A stretch of 52,810 nucleotides of DNA from positions 1 to 52,810 of the forward strand of contig NZ_JBGQOP010000023.1 in NCBI RefSeq assembly GCF_052119705.1, read 5' to 3'. Of this stretch, positions 1 to 8,191 are shown in pieces (the first letter of the stretch is position 1; each line of letters starts with the position of its first letter). A program made the position numbers and the translations under genes. Below the pieces are notes generated by a model. The model had not been told where the DNA came from and searched no databases. It saw nothing but the letters and a program-made list of their open reading frames with translations. The DNA comes from Oceanimonas sp052119705. Its GTDB lineage: Bacteria > Pseudomonadota > Gammaproteobacteria > Enterobacterales > Aeromonadaceae.

Positions 1-57
1 GAGGATTAACCCCCAACGCATATGCGCAGCAACTTAATGCTGCTTAAACGGGTGTCT

Positions 58-99
58 ACTTTAGTCGGGCCATTCCATACTTTAGTCGGGCCATTCCAT
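58..99. repeat. Perfect 21-bp tandem duplication
   Basis: The unit ACTTTAGTCGGGCCATTCCAT occurs twice in direct succession (58-78 and 79-99), downstream of the pepD stop. No coding function is visible. It lies directly beside the 7-bp repeat run at 106-139, and 21 is three times seven, so the two may share a slippage origin; that link is inference. Confidence 0.9.
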
Positions 100-105
100 T
101 TTTAT

Positions 106-139
106 AACTTACAACTTACAACTTACAACTTACAACTTA
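106..139. repeat. Heptanucleotide tandem repeat over the pepD stop codon
   Basis: Four perfect AACTTAC units (106-133) are followed by a partial unit ending in AACTTAG. On the pepD strand the repeat reads GTAAGTT, and the last two codons and the TAA stop of pepD lie inside it. It matches the GTRAGGN heptads seen in other gaps of this window (for example 41912-41974). Confidence 0.9.
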
Positions 140-1596
140 GTCTCTGGGATCATCTTTAATACATTGACCAATAGCTGCCAAAAGCGGCCGACCGCATCTA
201 TGTGTACGCGCTCGTCCGGTGAGTGGGCACCTTGAATAGTTGGGCCAAACGACACCATGTCCCAGTGCGGATAAATGGCCTTAAATAAGCCGCACTCTAA
301 ACCAGCGTGGATCACCTTGATGTTTGGTGTCACACCAAATAACTGCTGATGAGATTGCAGTAACAGCTGCATGATGGCGGAGTCTGGATCTGGCTGCCAA
401 CCCGGATAGGCGCCACTAAACTGGCAATGGGCACCGGCTAAGCGAAACACAGCGGCCGTGGCGGCGGCGACTTTATCGCGCCCCCCATCGTTTAAAGAGC
501 GAATTAAGCATTGCACATGAATGTGCTCGGCTTGCGTGTCGATCACCCCTAAGTTGGTGGAGCTTTGTACTACGCCCGCCATGTCGCGACTCATGGCCAT
601 GACCCCGTGGGGGCAGGCTAATAGCGCAGCGCTTAAGCGATGCTGTAAATCAGTACTCATGATGCGATTGGGTAAGTCAGCCGGCGAAAGCGCCAAGCAA
701 ATAAAATCATCCACGCCTTTAAACTCAGCCTGATACAGCACATGCTGACGCTCAACTAATTGCCTTAAGGCGCCCAATGCCGTACTCGGTAAGGTAAACA
801 GGGCGCTGGCTTCGCGTGCTATGGCGTTACGTAAGGTGCCGCCACTCACTTCACTGAGGCGCACCTCGGCTAATGACGCTATCTCGGCCAATAATTCCGC
901 CAGTAATTTATTAGCACTGGCACGATTTTGATGAATATTAATGCCCGAATGGCCACCCCGTAAGCCGGTGATGGTTAAGCGTACCGCTTGATGATCTGAG
1001 GGTACCGACTCGGCATAATAGGGCAGAATAGCAGTGGCATCCACGCCACCGGCACAGCCCATATACACATCACCGTCTTGCTCGGAGTCGGTATTAAGTA
1101 GGATCTCCCCTTGCAATAAACCGGGTGCCAAGCCAAAGGCGCCTGTCATGCCCGTTTCTTCATCCACGGTGAGCAGTACTTCTAATGGCCCGTGTTGCAC
1201 CTTGCTATCGGCCAATATCGCCAAACAGGCCGATAAACCAATGCCGTTATCGGCGCCAAGTGTGGTGCCACGGGCGCGCACCCAATCGCCATCGATATAA
1301 GGCTGGATGGGATCTTGAGTGAAGTCGTGAGCCGTTTCAGCATTGGCTTGAGGCACCATGTCTAGGTGCGCCTGCAAGATCACACCTTTACGACTTTCCA
1401 TGCCCGGCGTTGCGGCTTTGCGAATAATCAGGTTGCCAATGGTATCTTGAAGAACGGTTAAGCCTTGGGCTTGTGCCCAGTCGGTTATCCATTGGCGTAG
1501 TGCCGCTTCATGACCCGACGGATGGGGGATGCTACAAATAGTGTCGAAAAACTGCCATAACAAGCTCGGCGAAAGAGTGCGAATAGAAGTGGACAT
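130..1596 (-). CDS. pepD: Aminoacyl-histidine dipeptidase (cytosol non-specific dipeptidase)
   Basis: A 488-residue M20-family metallopeptidase, close to the usual PepD length (about 485), expected to hydrolyse Xaa-His and other dipeptides in the cytoplasm. The metal-site motifs are in order: HLD (H77, D79), GADNG (D116), DEE (E146 and E147), an NTDSE stretch near 170, and a C-terminal HAGLECG histidine. The lid or dimerisation domain lies between, with a GGHSG motif near residue 215. The ATG start has only a weak upstream purine stretch. The gene stands alone and its 3' end runs into a heptad repeat. The family assignment is firm; substrate range is inferred from the family. Confidence 0.95.
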   Translation of the reverse strand: MSTSIRTLSPSLLWQFFDTICSIPHPSGHEAALRQWITDWAQAQGLTVLQDTIGNLIIRKAATPGMESRKGVILQAHLDMVPQANAETAHDFTQDPIQPYIDGDWVRARGTTLGADNGIGLSACLAILADSKVQHGPLEVLLTVDEETGMTGAFGLAPGLLQGEILLNTDSEQDGDVYMGCAGGVDATAILPYYAESVPSDHQAVRLTITGLRGGHSGINIHQNRASANKLLAELLAEIASLAEVRLSEVSGGTLRNAIAREASALFTLPSTALGALRQLVERQHVLYQAEFKGVDDFICLALSPADLPNRIMSTDLQHRLSAALLACPHGVMAMSRDMAGVVQSSTNLGVIDTQAEHIHVQCLIRSLNDGGRDKVAAATAAVFRLAGAHCQFSGAYPGWQPDPDSAIMQLLLQSHQQLFGVTPNIKVIHAGLECGLFKAIYPHWDMVSFGPTIQGAHSPDERVHIDAVGRFWQLLVNVLKMIPETKL

Positions 1597-1784
1597 TATT
1601 ACCTACCTAATAGAAGGAGCCGTAACCGAGCCGCTAGCTTAACGCTTGGGCTTACAATTAGCCAAAGACACCTTTAATAAAGAGCGGGAAGCTAAAGCGA
1701 GCAGCCTGGAGTTAAAACACAAGCTGCAAATTTAATGTCTTTTTTCATGCTGACTGCCGCCCGCTTTTGGCTCCCCGCTTTTAG

Positions 1785-3419
1785 TTACACGGTAAAGGTG
1801 CTCATCTCGGTAGCAAGGCGCTGACCCAGTCCCGACAAGGCCACACCGGCTTGCTCTGTTTCTTGGGTCTTAACCCGAGTCTGGTCTGCCAGCTCGCTTA
1901 AGCGATTTAAGTTACGGCTAATATCCGCTGTGGTGTGGCGTTGTTGCTCAGCGGCGGTGGCAATATGACTATTCATATCATTGATTAACGTCATGCCGTC
2001 GGTAATGGCCAGCAAGGCGTCACCGGCTTGATCCGCCGTGAGTTGGGTGTTTTTAGCACTCTGCATCAGCTCGTTCATTTGTGTCACTGTGTTATTGGCT
2101 TCGTGCTGCAAACCTTGAATAATACCGGCTATTTCGTCGGTGGAGCTTTGGGTGCGGGTGGCTAAGTTGCGCACTTCATCGGCCACCACGGCAAAACCGC
2201 GGCCTTGTTCACCGGCGCGCGCCGCTTCAATGGCGGCGTTGAGCGCCAATAAGTTGGTTTGCTCGGCAATGGCGCGGATCACCTCTAAAATATTACCAAT
2301 CTCTTGGCTGCGCTCCGCCAATGAGCCAATGCCCTGTTGGCTGTGAGCCAGTTGTAACACTAAATTGGCAGACTCACTGCGAGTTTGCGCTACCTTGTCA
2401 CTGCCATCTCTTGCCGCCAACGCCGATACTTGGCTGGCGGTGGCGGCTTGGCTTGCGGCGGTGGCCACTTCTTGGCTAGACGCCGTCATTTGATTCATGG
2501 CGGTGGCCACTTGCTCGGTTTCATGCACTTGTTGCTCTGAGGCATCACGATTGTGCCGAGCTATGTCGGTGAGGCGTGCGGCAGCCCCGTTCATTTCTTG
2601 GCTAATGGGGGTTAGTTTGCTGACGGTTTGTGCCAATCGAGTACAAAAGGCGTTGAAATTTTGGCTAAGCAAGGTGACTTCATCTTCACCCCGTTCGTCT
2701 AGGCGCTGGGTTAAATTTGCCTCGCCATGGGCAATCTCCTTCAGTGCTAGCACGGTATCGGACAGTGGCCGCAAAATACTGCGGATTAGCAAAAACGCCA
2801 AGCTTAAAGCCACAGCGGCAAGGCCTAAGCCGATTAAAAATACGGTGCGCGCTATGTCCCACAGCTGAGTATGCACATCATCCACGTATATACCGGTACC
2901 GACAATCCAGCCCCAAGGCGCAAAGCCCTGCACATAAGAGACCTTAGGCACAGGGTTCTTTAAACTCGGTTTAGGCCACAAATAGTTGACGAAGCCTTGG
3001 CCATTGCTTGCCACCACGCTTGCCATCTCCACGAACAAGGCCTTGCCATTAGGATCGGTAAAGGGGCGCAAGTCTTGGCCATTTAGTTGGCTATTCATAG
3101 GATGTAAAATCATGCGCGGCAGGGCGTCATTCACCCAAAAATAATCCTCATTGCCGTAACGTAACTGGGCAATAGTGGCCAAGGCTTGCCGCTGGGCCTC
3201 TGCTTCTGTAAGTAGGCCTTGTTGTTGCTGCTGATAATAGGTGTTGACTAGGCTGGCCACCGACTCTACCTGTCGTTGGGCTTGGGTGTGCTTTTCTGCC
3301 ATTAAGCTGTGATAGAACAGCCAGAGCATAAAACAGACCACCATCAGCATACCCGCAGAGAGCAAGATCAAGTTTAAATAGAGTCGTTTGGCAATAGATA
3401 GCGAGCGTAATAAAGACAC
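1785..3419 (-). CDS. Methyl-accepting chemotaxis protein with a single Cache sensor
   Basis: A 544-residue chemoreceptor. A first membrane segment (about 12-35) is followed by a periplasmic single-Cache-type domain with the motif YFWVND near residue 95, then a second membrane segment (about 187-212), a HAMP domain, and a long cytoplasmic signalling domain. The signalling hairpin tip is recognisable by EQTNLLALNAAIEAARAGEQ. The protein should signal to CheA/CheW. The ligand is unknown; related domains often bind small organic acids, which is only a family hint. It is monocistronic, and I found no clear sigma-28 promoter upstream. Confidence 0.93.
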   Translation of the reverse strand: MSLLRSLSIAKRLYLNLILLSAGMLMVVCFMLWLFYHSLMAEKHTQAQRQVESVASLVNTYYQQQQQGLLTEAEAQRQALATIAQLRYGNEDYFWVNDALPRMILHPMNSQLNGQDLRPFTDPNGKALFVEMASVVASNGQGFVNYLWPKPSLKNPVPKVSYVQGFAPWGWIVGTGIYVDDVHTQLWDIARTVFLIGLGLAAVALSLAFLLIRSILRPLSDTVLALKEIAHGEANLTQRLDERGEDEVTLLSQNFNAFCTRLAQTVSKLTPISQEMNGAAARLTDIARHNRDASEQQVHETEQVATAMNQMTASSQEVATAASQAATASQVSALAARDGSDKVAQTRSESANLVLQLAHSQQGIGSLAERSQEIGNILEVIRAIAEQTNLLALNAAIEAARAGEQGRGFAVVADEVRNLATRTQSSTDEIAGIIQGLQHEANNTVTQMNELMQSAKNTQLTADQAGDALLAITDGMTLINDMNSHIATAAEQQRHTTADISRNLNRLSELADQTRVKTQETEQAGVALSGLGQRLATEMSTFTV

Positions 3420-3606
3420 ATCCGTGTTCCTTCTGAGAATATAAGCCTTGATAGTTGTAAGGTTATGGCAAGCCTACCTTATCTCAAGATGCCGGTTAAG
3501 GAAGTGGATATGCGCGACAATGTGCGCTGAACGGCTTGAACTTTAGTCTTAGGCTGGAATTGAGTGACCGAGAGCATAAAAGTTCGGCTAATAAAAACTG
3601 TAACTC

Positions 3607-3635
3607 TGGTCAAGAATGGGTGGGATCTCTATAAT
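3607..3635 (+). promoter_or_regulatory. Predicted sigma-70 promoter of gpt
   Basis: TGGTCA (3607-3612), a 17-nt spacer and a perfect TATAAT (3630-3635) lie about 115 nt upstream of the gpt start. The rest of the 330-bp gap between the chemoreceptor gene and gpt shows no further gene. Confidence 0.6.
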
Positions 3636-3749
3636 GCGCGCATTGTTTGCTCATTGTCTGGCAACAGCGGGTCGTTATGGCTTGTTTGAAGCGTCAATCT
3701 AGCAGCGGTGACCATTTTATCTTGAAGTTCACAGCCAAAGGTTCTTTTT

Positions 3750-4214
3750 ATGTCCAACAAATTCGTCGTTACTTGGGACTCTTTTCAGCGCGAAACGCGT
3801 AAACTGGCGGCCCGCCAGCTCCCTGCCAGCCAGTGGAAAGGCATTATCGCGGTAACCCGTGGTGGCTTAGTTCCTGCCGCTATTTTGGCGCGCGAACTCG
3901 GTATTCGTCACGTAGATACGCTGTGTATTGCCAGCTACGACCACAATCAGCAACGTTCTGATTTGCAAGTACTTAAGCAAGTACAAGGCGACGGCGAAGG
4001 ATTCTTAATCGTTGATGACTTGGTGGATACTGGTAATACGGCGCGCGTCATTCGTGAAATGTACCCAAAAGCTAAATTTATTACCGTGTTTGCCAAGCCA
4101 AAGGGTGAGCCTTTGGTTGACGATTTTGAAGTGCGCGTAACGCAAGATACTTGGATTGAACAGCCTTGGGACATGGGTGTAGTGTTTGCTACGCCGCTGT
4201 GTGATCAAGAGTAA
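3750..4214 (+). CDS. gpt: Xanthine-guanine phosphoribosyltransferase
   Basis: A 154-residue type I phosphoribosyltransferase (E. coli Gpt has 152). It transfers phosphoribose from PRPP to xanthine or guanine in purine salvage. The PRPP loop FLIVDDLVDTGNTAR (about 85-99) carries the paired aspartates D89 and D90. The early TRGGL motif (R37) is typical, and the tail includes the family's WIEQPWD purine-site stretch. It starts at ATG 3750, is transcribed alone, and ends at a good intrinsic terminator. Proximity to crl and proBA also occurs in enterobacteria. Confidence 0.95.
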   Translation: MSNKFVVTWDSFQRETRKLAARQLPASQWKGIIAVTRGGLVPAAILARELGIRHVDTLCIASYDHNQQRSDLQVLKQVQGDGEGFLIVDDLVDTGNTARVIREMYPKAKFITVFAKPKGEPLVDDFEVRVTQDTWIEQPWDMGVVFATPLCDQE

Positions 4215-4272
4215 GCAACCAATAATAAGCGTGATCAAGAGTAACCAAGCATAAGGTTGCTTACCTTTACGC

Positions 4273-4306
4273 ATAAAAAAGGGCTCCTTTACAGGGGCCT
4301 TTTTTA
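4273..4306 (+). terminator. Rho-independent terminator after gpt
   Basis: An A-rich 5' arm followed by GGGCTCCT, a short loop, AGGGGCC and six T residues. It closes the gpt unit. Confidence 0.85.
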
Positions 4307-4454
4307 TGGTTTGCAGATAAGCCAATTCAGGCTTACTGGCCGAGTGCTGTCACGGCGTGGTAATATTTCTAGGCTTTTTCGCGTTGGCGGCGTTAGCGGT
4401 CTTTACCCCTAACAGAAAAAGCGTTACATATAGAACAGTTAACAGGGAGGTTAC

Positions 4455-4853
4455 ATGTCTATAGATAAGGTTTCTCATCGTAAGTTAGTGCGGGTATTTA
4501 CTGCAATCGGTCCTTATTTGCGCGAGCTGAAGACGTGCGAAACGCAATATTTTTTCGACTGTTTATCCGTGTGTGCCAGCGCCAAGGCCTCGCCCGAAGT
4601 GCGTGAGTTTTGGGGCTGGTGGTTAACTCTGGATACTCAAGACGGAGAGCAATTTGAGTTCCACTATCAGCTGGGATTTTTTGATGCCAGCGGCGAGTGG
4701 CAGTTAAAAGCCATTCCTAAGAAGCATCAAGCTGAAGTGACACGCACCTTGCGTGATTTTTACGATAAACTCGGCGTCTGCATGGATGGTTTGGCACTGA
4801 GTGTACGCCCGTCAATCGCATTGGGTACCGATCACTTGTTAAGCCCCGCCTAA
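4455..4853 (+). CDS. crl: Sigma factor-binding protein Crl
   Basis: A 132-residue Crl homologue (E. coli 133). Crl binds RpoS and promotes its association with core RNA polymerase, favouring the stationary-phase regulon. The sequence has the family's YFFDCLSVC core and a WGWWL aromatic block (about 54-58). Start ATG 4455 follows a good AGGGAGG site. It sits directly upstream of proBA, the enterobacterial arrangement, separated by 114 nt. Recognition is by length, motif and context. Confidence 0.93.
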   Translation: MSIDKVSHRKLVRVFTAIGPYLRELKTCETQYFFDCLSVCASAKASPEVREFWGWWLTLDTQDGEQFEFHYQLGFFDASGEWQLKAIPKKHQAEVTRTLRDFYDKLGVCMDGLALSVRPSIALGTDHLLSPA

Positions 4854-4967
4854 GCGAATGCAGGTGTAAGCGCTAAACCTGCTTGATTTGCCTGGATGCG
4901 TCTTAGTTTATTATGTTGCCGGCACTGTTGCCGGCATTGCTGTTAGTAAGGAGCCGTTGGGCTTTCC

Positions 4968-6071
4968 ATGAAAGGCAAAACCATAGTTGTAAAATTAGGC
5001 ACCAGCGTGCTAACAGGTGGCACCCGTTGTTTAGACCGGGCGCACATGGTTGAGCTGGTGCGCCAATGCGCCAGCTTACACAGAGCCGGCCACCATATTA
5101 TTGTGGTCACCTCGGCGGCCATTGCTGCTGGGCGCGAGCATTTGGGCTTTCCGGAGCTGGCCAATACCATGGCCAATAAACAAATGCTGGCCGCCGTCGG
5201 CCAAACCCAGCTTATTCAAACGTGGCAGTCGTTGTTTAATCTCTACGGTCTGCACGTGGGGCAAATTTTGCTCACCCGTGCCGATTTAGAAGACCGCGAG
5301 CGTTATCTGAATGCGCGCGATACCCTGCGTGCATTGTTGGATCACCGCATTATTCCGGTGATCAACGAAAATGACGCCGTGGCCACCAATGAGATTAAAG
5401 TGGGCGATAACGATAATTTATCGGCCCGCGCCGCTATTTTAGCGGACGCCGATCTACTGGTGTTGCTCACGGATCAAAAAGGCCTGTTTACCGCAGATCC
5501 GCGCTTTGATCCCAAGGCGCAGTTGATCGAAGAAGTGCAAACCATAGATGATACCTTGCGTAAATTAGCCGGTGGCAGTATCGGTGGTTTGGGCACGGGT
5601 GGCATGGCAACCAAGTTACAAGCTGCCGACGTAGCGCGCCGTGCCGGCATAGATGTGGTGATCGCCACCGGCCAAGTGCCAGAAGTGATTGGTCGCTTAG
5701 CCAACGGCGAGCGCATTGGCACCCTGTTCCCTGCACTGGCTACGCCATTAGAGAGTCGTAAACGTTGGATCTTAGCGGGACCGCCGCCGCACGGTGAAAT
5801 TCACATCGATGCGGGTGCGGTGAAAGCGGTGCAAGAAAATGGCTCCAGCTTACTGCCCAAAGGCATAGTGCGCATTGAGGGGCGGTTTCGCCGTGGCGAG
5901 GCGGTGCGCATCGTTAATCCAGAAGGGCGCGAGCTGGCGCGCGGTATTTGCCGTTACGATGCCCTCGAGCTCAATCAAATTAAAGGTCAGCACTCAGAGC
6001 AAATTGAGGCGCTGCTAGGTTATGGTCACGGTACTGTGGCTATCCACAGAGATGACTTAGTGTTGTTGTAA
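4968..6071 (+). CDS. proB: Glutamate 5-kinase
   Basis: A 367-residue enzyme (E. coli ProB 367) that phosphorylates glutamate in the first step of proline synthesis. The amino-acid kinase domain starts with VVKLGTSVLT and contains VINENDAVAT and VGDNDNLSA. The C-terminal PUA domain covers about 275-355. Start ATG 4968 follows TAAGGAG. It forms an operon with proA, 46 nt downstream. Feedback inhibition by proline is known for the family but cannot be read from the sequence. Confidence 0.97.
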   Translation: MKGKTIVVKLGTSVLTGGTRCLDRAHMVELVRQCASLHRAGHHIIVVTSAAIAAGREHLGFPELANTMANKQMLAAVGQTQLIQTWQSLFNLYGLHVGQILLTRADLEDRERYLNARDTLRALLDHRIIPVINENDAVATNEIKVGDNDNLSARAAILADADLLVLLTDQKGLFTADPRFDPKAQLIEEVQTIDDTLRKLAGGSIGGLGTGGMATKLQAADVARRAGIDVVIATGQVPEVIGRLANGERIGTLFPALATPLESRKRWILAGPPPHGEIHIDAGAVKAVQENGSSLLPKGIVRIEGRFRRGEAVRIVNPEGRELARGICRYDALELNQIKGQHSEQIEALLGYGHGTVAIHRDDLVLL

Positions 6072-6117
6072 GCACAGCGGTAAATCTGCGCACAGTGTTG
6101 ACTGGTTAGGAGTAAGT

Positions 6118-7374
6118 ATGAATTTGGAACAGATGGGCCAAGCCGCCCGCGACGCCGCCTATGTGCTGGCAGACAGCACCACGCGCACCAAAAATCAGGC
6201 CTTGTTAGTGATGGCCGATGCGCTAGAAATGGCGGCGCCACAAATACTCGCGGCCAATGCGCAAGACTTAAGCGCGGCCCGTGAAAGCGGCATAGGCGAG
6301 GCCATGCTGGACCGCTTAATGCTTAATCCAGCGCGCATTAGCGCCATTGCGCAAGACGTGCGCAATGTAGTGTCCTTGCCGGATCCGGTAGGCGCCGAGC
6401 TTGATAGCCGCGTGCTAGAAAACGGCATGCGTTTATCGCGCCGCCGGGTGCCATTAGGCGTGGTGGGTGTTATTTATGAGGCGCGCCCTAACGTGACCAT
6501 AGATATAGCGGCGCTGTGCTTAAAAACCGGCAACGCTAGCATTTTGCGTGGCGGGCGAGAAACCTTTCACACCAATCAAGAGTTGGTAAAGGTGATCCAG
6601 CAGGCGTTAACCGCCAGCCAGTTACCCGAAGCGGCAGTGCAATACATCAGCGAGCCAGGACGTGAGTGGGTAAATGGACTGCTGAAACTCGATCAATATG
6701 TGGACATGATAATCCCCCGTGGCGGCGCTAATTTACATAAGTTATGTAAAGAGCAGGCTACAGTGCCGGTGATCATCGGCGGCTTTGGCATAGGCCATAT
6801 GTTTGTGGATGCCAGCGCCGACTTAGTGCGCGCCATAGACGTGATTGATAACGCCAAAACTCAGCGCCCCAGCGTGTGCAACACCATAGATACTTTGTTA
6901 GTACATGAGGCGGCTGCGGCTGACTTATTGCCAAGTTTGAGTGCGCGCATGGCACAAAAGGGCGTAGAATTCGTGGCCGATGCAGCGGCACTTGCGTTAT
7001 TAAAAGACGGCTCTGCCAAGGTGCGTGCCGCGGTAGCAGGCGACTTTGACACCGAATGGTTAGGTTTAACGCTGGGCGTTAAATTAGTGCCTAACGTAGA
7101 TGCGGCCTTAGCCCATTTGCGCCGCCACAATGCCAGCCATTCCGATGCCATCTTGACCAATGACATAGTCAATGCCGAGCGCTTTATCAATGGCGCACCG
7201 TCTGCCGCCGTGTATGTGAACGCTTCTACGCGTTTCACCGACGGCGCTCAGTTTGGCTTAGGAGCCGAAGTGGCTGTGTCTACCCAAAAGCTGCACGCGC
7301 GGGGCCCCATGGGACTGGAAGAGCTGACCAGCTATAAATGGATTGGCCAAGCGGATTACCTTATTCGCTCCTAG
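6118..7374 (+). CDS. proA: Gamma-glutamyl phosphate reductase
   Basis: A 418-residue aldehyde-dehydrogenase-fold enzyme (E. coli ProA 417). It reduces gamma-glutamyl phosphate to glutamate semialdehyde with NADPH, the second step of proline synthesis. The catalytic cysteine is C254 in RPSVCNTIDT. The motifs YEARPNVTID and PRGGANLH are present. Start ATG 6118 follows GTTAGGAG. It is second in the proBA operon. A heptad-repeat stretch, not a clear terminator, lies directly downstream. Confidence 0.97.
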   Translation: MNLEQMGQAARDAAYVLADSTTRTKNQALLVMADALEMAAPQILAANAQDLSAARESGIGEAMLDRLMLNPARISAIAQDVRNVVSLPDPVGAELDSRVLENGMRLSRRRVPLGVVGVIYEARPNVTIDIAALCLKTGNASILRGGRETFHTNQELVKVIQQALTASQLPEAAVQYISEPGREWVNGLLKLDQYVDMIIPRGGANLHKLCKEQATVPVIIGGFGIGHMFVDASADLVRAIDVIDNAKTQRPSVCNTIDTLLVHEAAAADLLPSLSARMAQKGVEFVADAAALALLKDGSAKVRAAVAGDFDTEWLGLTLGVKLVPNVDAALAHLRRHNASHSDAILTNDIVNAERFINGAPSAAVYVNASTRFTDGAQFGLGAEVAVSTQKLHARGPMGLEELTSYKWIGQADYLIRS

Positions 7375-7386
7375 GGCTCTTAATAT

Positions 7387-7475
7387 GTGAGGGGAGAAGC
7401 GTAAGGCGTGAGGCGATAGCGCCTTAGGCTGCTTTAGCTTCTGCAGGGTTTTCACTTACAGCCTGCAGCGTAAGA
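7387..7475. repeat. Heptad-repeat element after proA
   Basis: Successive 7-mers GTGAGGG, GAGAAGC, GTAAGGC, GTGAGGC, GATAGCG are followed by CCTTAGG in the opposite sense. A second inverted set (CTTACAG, then GTAAGAC, GTAAGC) lies near 7453-7480. It belongs to the window-wide GTRAGGN hairpin family. Confidence 0.7.
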
Positions 7476-7547
7476 CGTAAGCTAAACGATTGAAAATTAA
7501 ACGGGCGGCGTTAATAAGCCGCCTCACTTCGTTGAAGAGAGGATTGT

Positions 7548-7976
7548 ATGCCATCCCGATTGTTGGACGCTCTGTTACTGGCAATGCCCTTGCCAGAAAA
7601 TTTGGAGTCTTGGCGCCAGCATCTTAAGAGCCACCTGCCTTATCCGGTGCAAGGTGCGCAAACTCTGTTTATTGGCGATCCTACCTTGGTGATAGTGGCT
7701 TTTCAGCACGATAAGGTGGAAGTGTTTTTGCCAGCTATTCAGTGGCGCCATCACGATATTCATACGGCCAAACCGACTTCGCGAGGCGTTATTGAGCCAC
7801 ATGATGGCACGCTCGAACAGTTGCTGGCGCTGGTGGAGGGGACTATTGCCATTCGCTTAAAGTCTTTTCATGAATGCAGCTGCTGTGGTAAACGCTCTGC
7901 CCCCGAAGTGCTGGGCTCACTGCAAGGCGAGCCGGTATGTCGAGATTGCATTAAAGGCCGCCGCGTACTGTTTTAA
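7548..7976 (+). CDS. Uncharacterised protein with a C-terminal double Cys-pair (zinc-ribbon-like)
   Basis: A 142-residue protein I cannot assign to a named family. The N-terminal 100 residues look like a compact alpha/beta domain without recognisable catalytic motifs. The tail has C110, C112 and C113, then C131 and C134 (CRDC), a layout that fits a zinc ribbon. Start ATG 7548 follows AGAGAGGA. It stands 173 nt after proA, past the heptad element, and ends at its own terminator, so it is probably a separate unit. The function is unknown. Confidence 0.75.
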   Translation: MPSRLLDALLLAMPLPENLESWRQHLKSHLPYPVQGAQTLFIGDPTLVIVAFQHDKVEVFLPAIQWRHHDIHTAKPTSRGVIEPHDGTLEQLLALVEGTIAIRLKSFHECSCCGKRSAPEVLGSLQGEPVCRDCIKGRRVLF

Positions 7977-8004
7977 GCGGTACGCCACCTAATCCAGAAA
8001 GCAG

Positions 8005-8034
8005 GCCGCACTCTTAACGAGTGCGGCTTTTTTT
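8005..8034 (+). terminator. Strong rho-independent terminator
   Basis: GCCGCACTC (8005-8013), a TTAAC loop, GAGTGCGGC (8019-8027) and seven T residues follow the Cys-pair gene. Confidence 0.92.
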
Positions 8035-8191
8035 GTGGCTAATAAGCGGCGCGCCTTGTCTATGGCTAATAAGTGGTACGCCTTGATGAGTAATAGTGGC
8101 GAGTCAGCTAGACTACTCGTTTGCTGAAGCAGTATGAGCGCAGGCTTTAAAGTCTAGCGAGCGTTTTACCTATTGATAAGAGGGCAAGAGC

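Noticed and set aside
3420..3610. Sigma-28 promoter for the chemoreceptor gene
   Set aside because: No TAAA-N15-GCCGATAA-like sequence on the minus strand.
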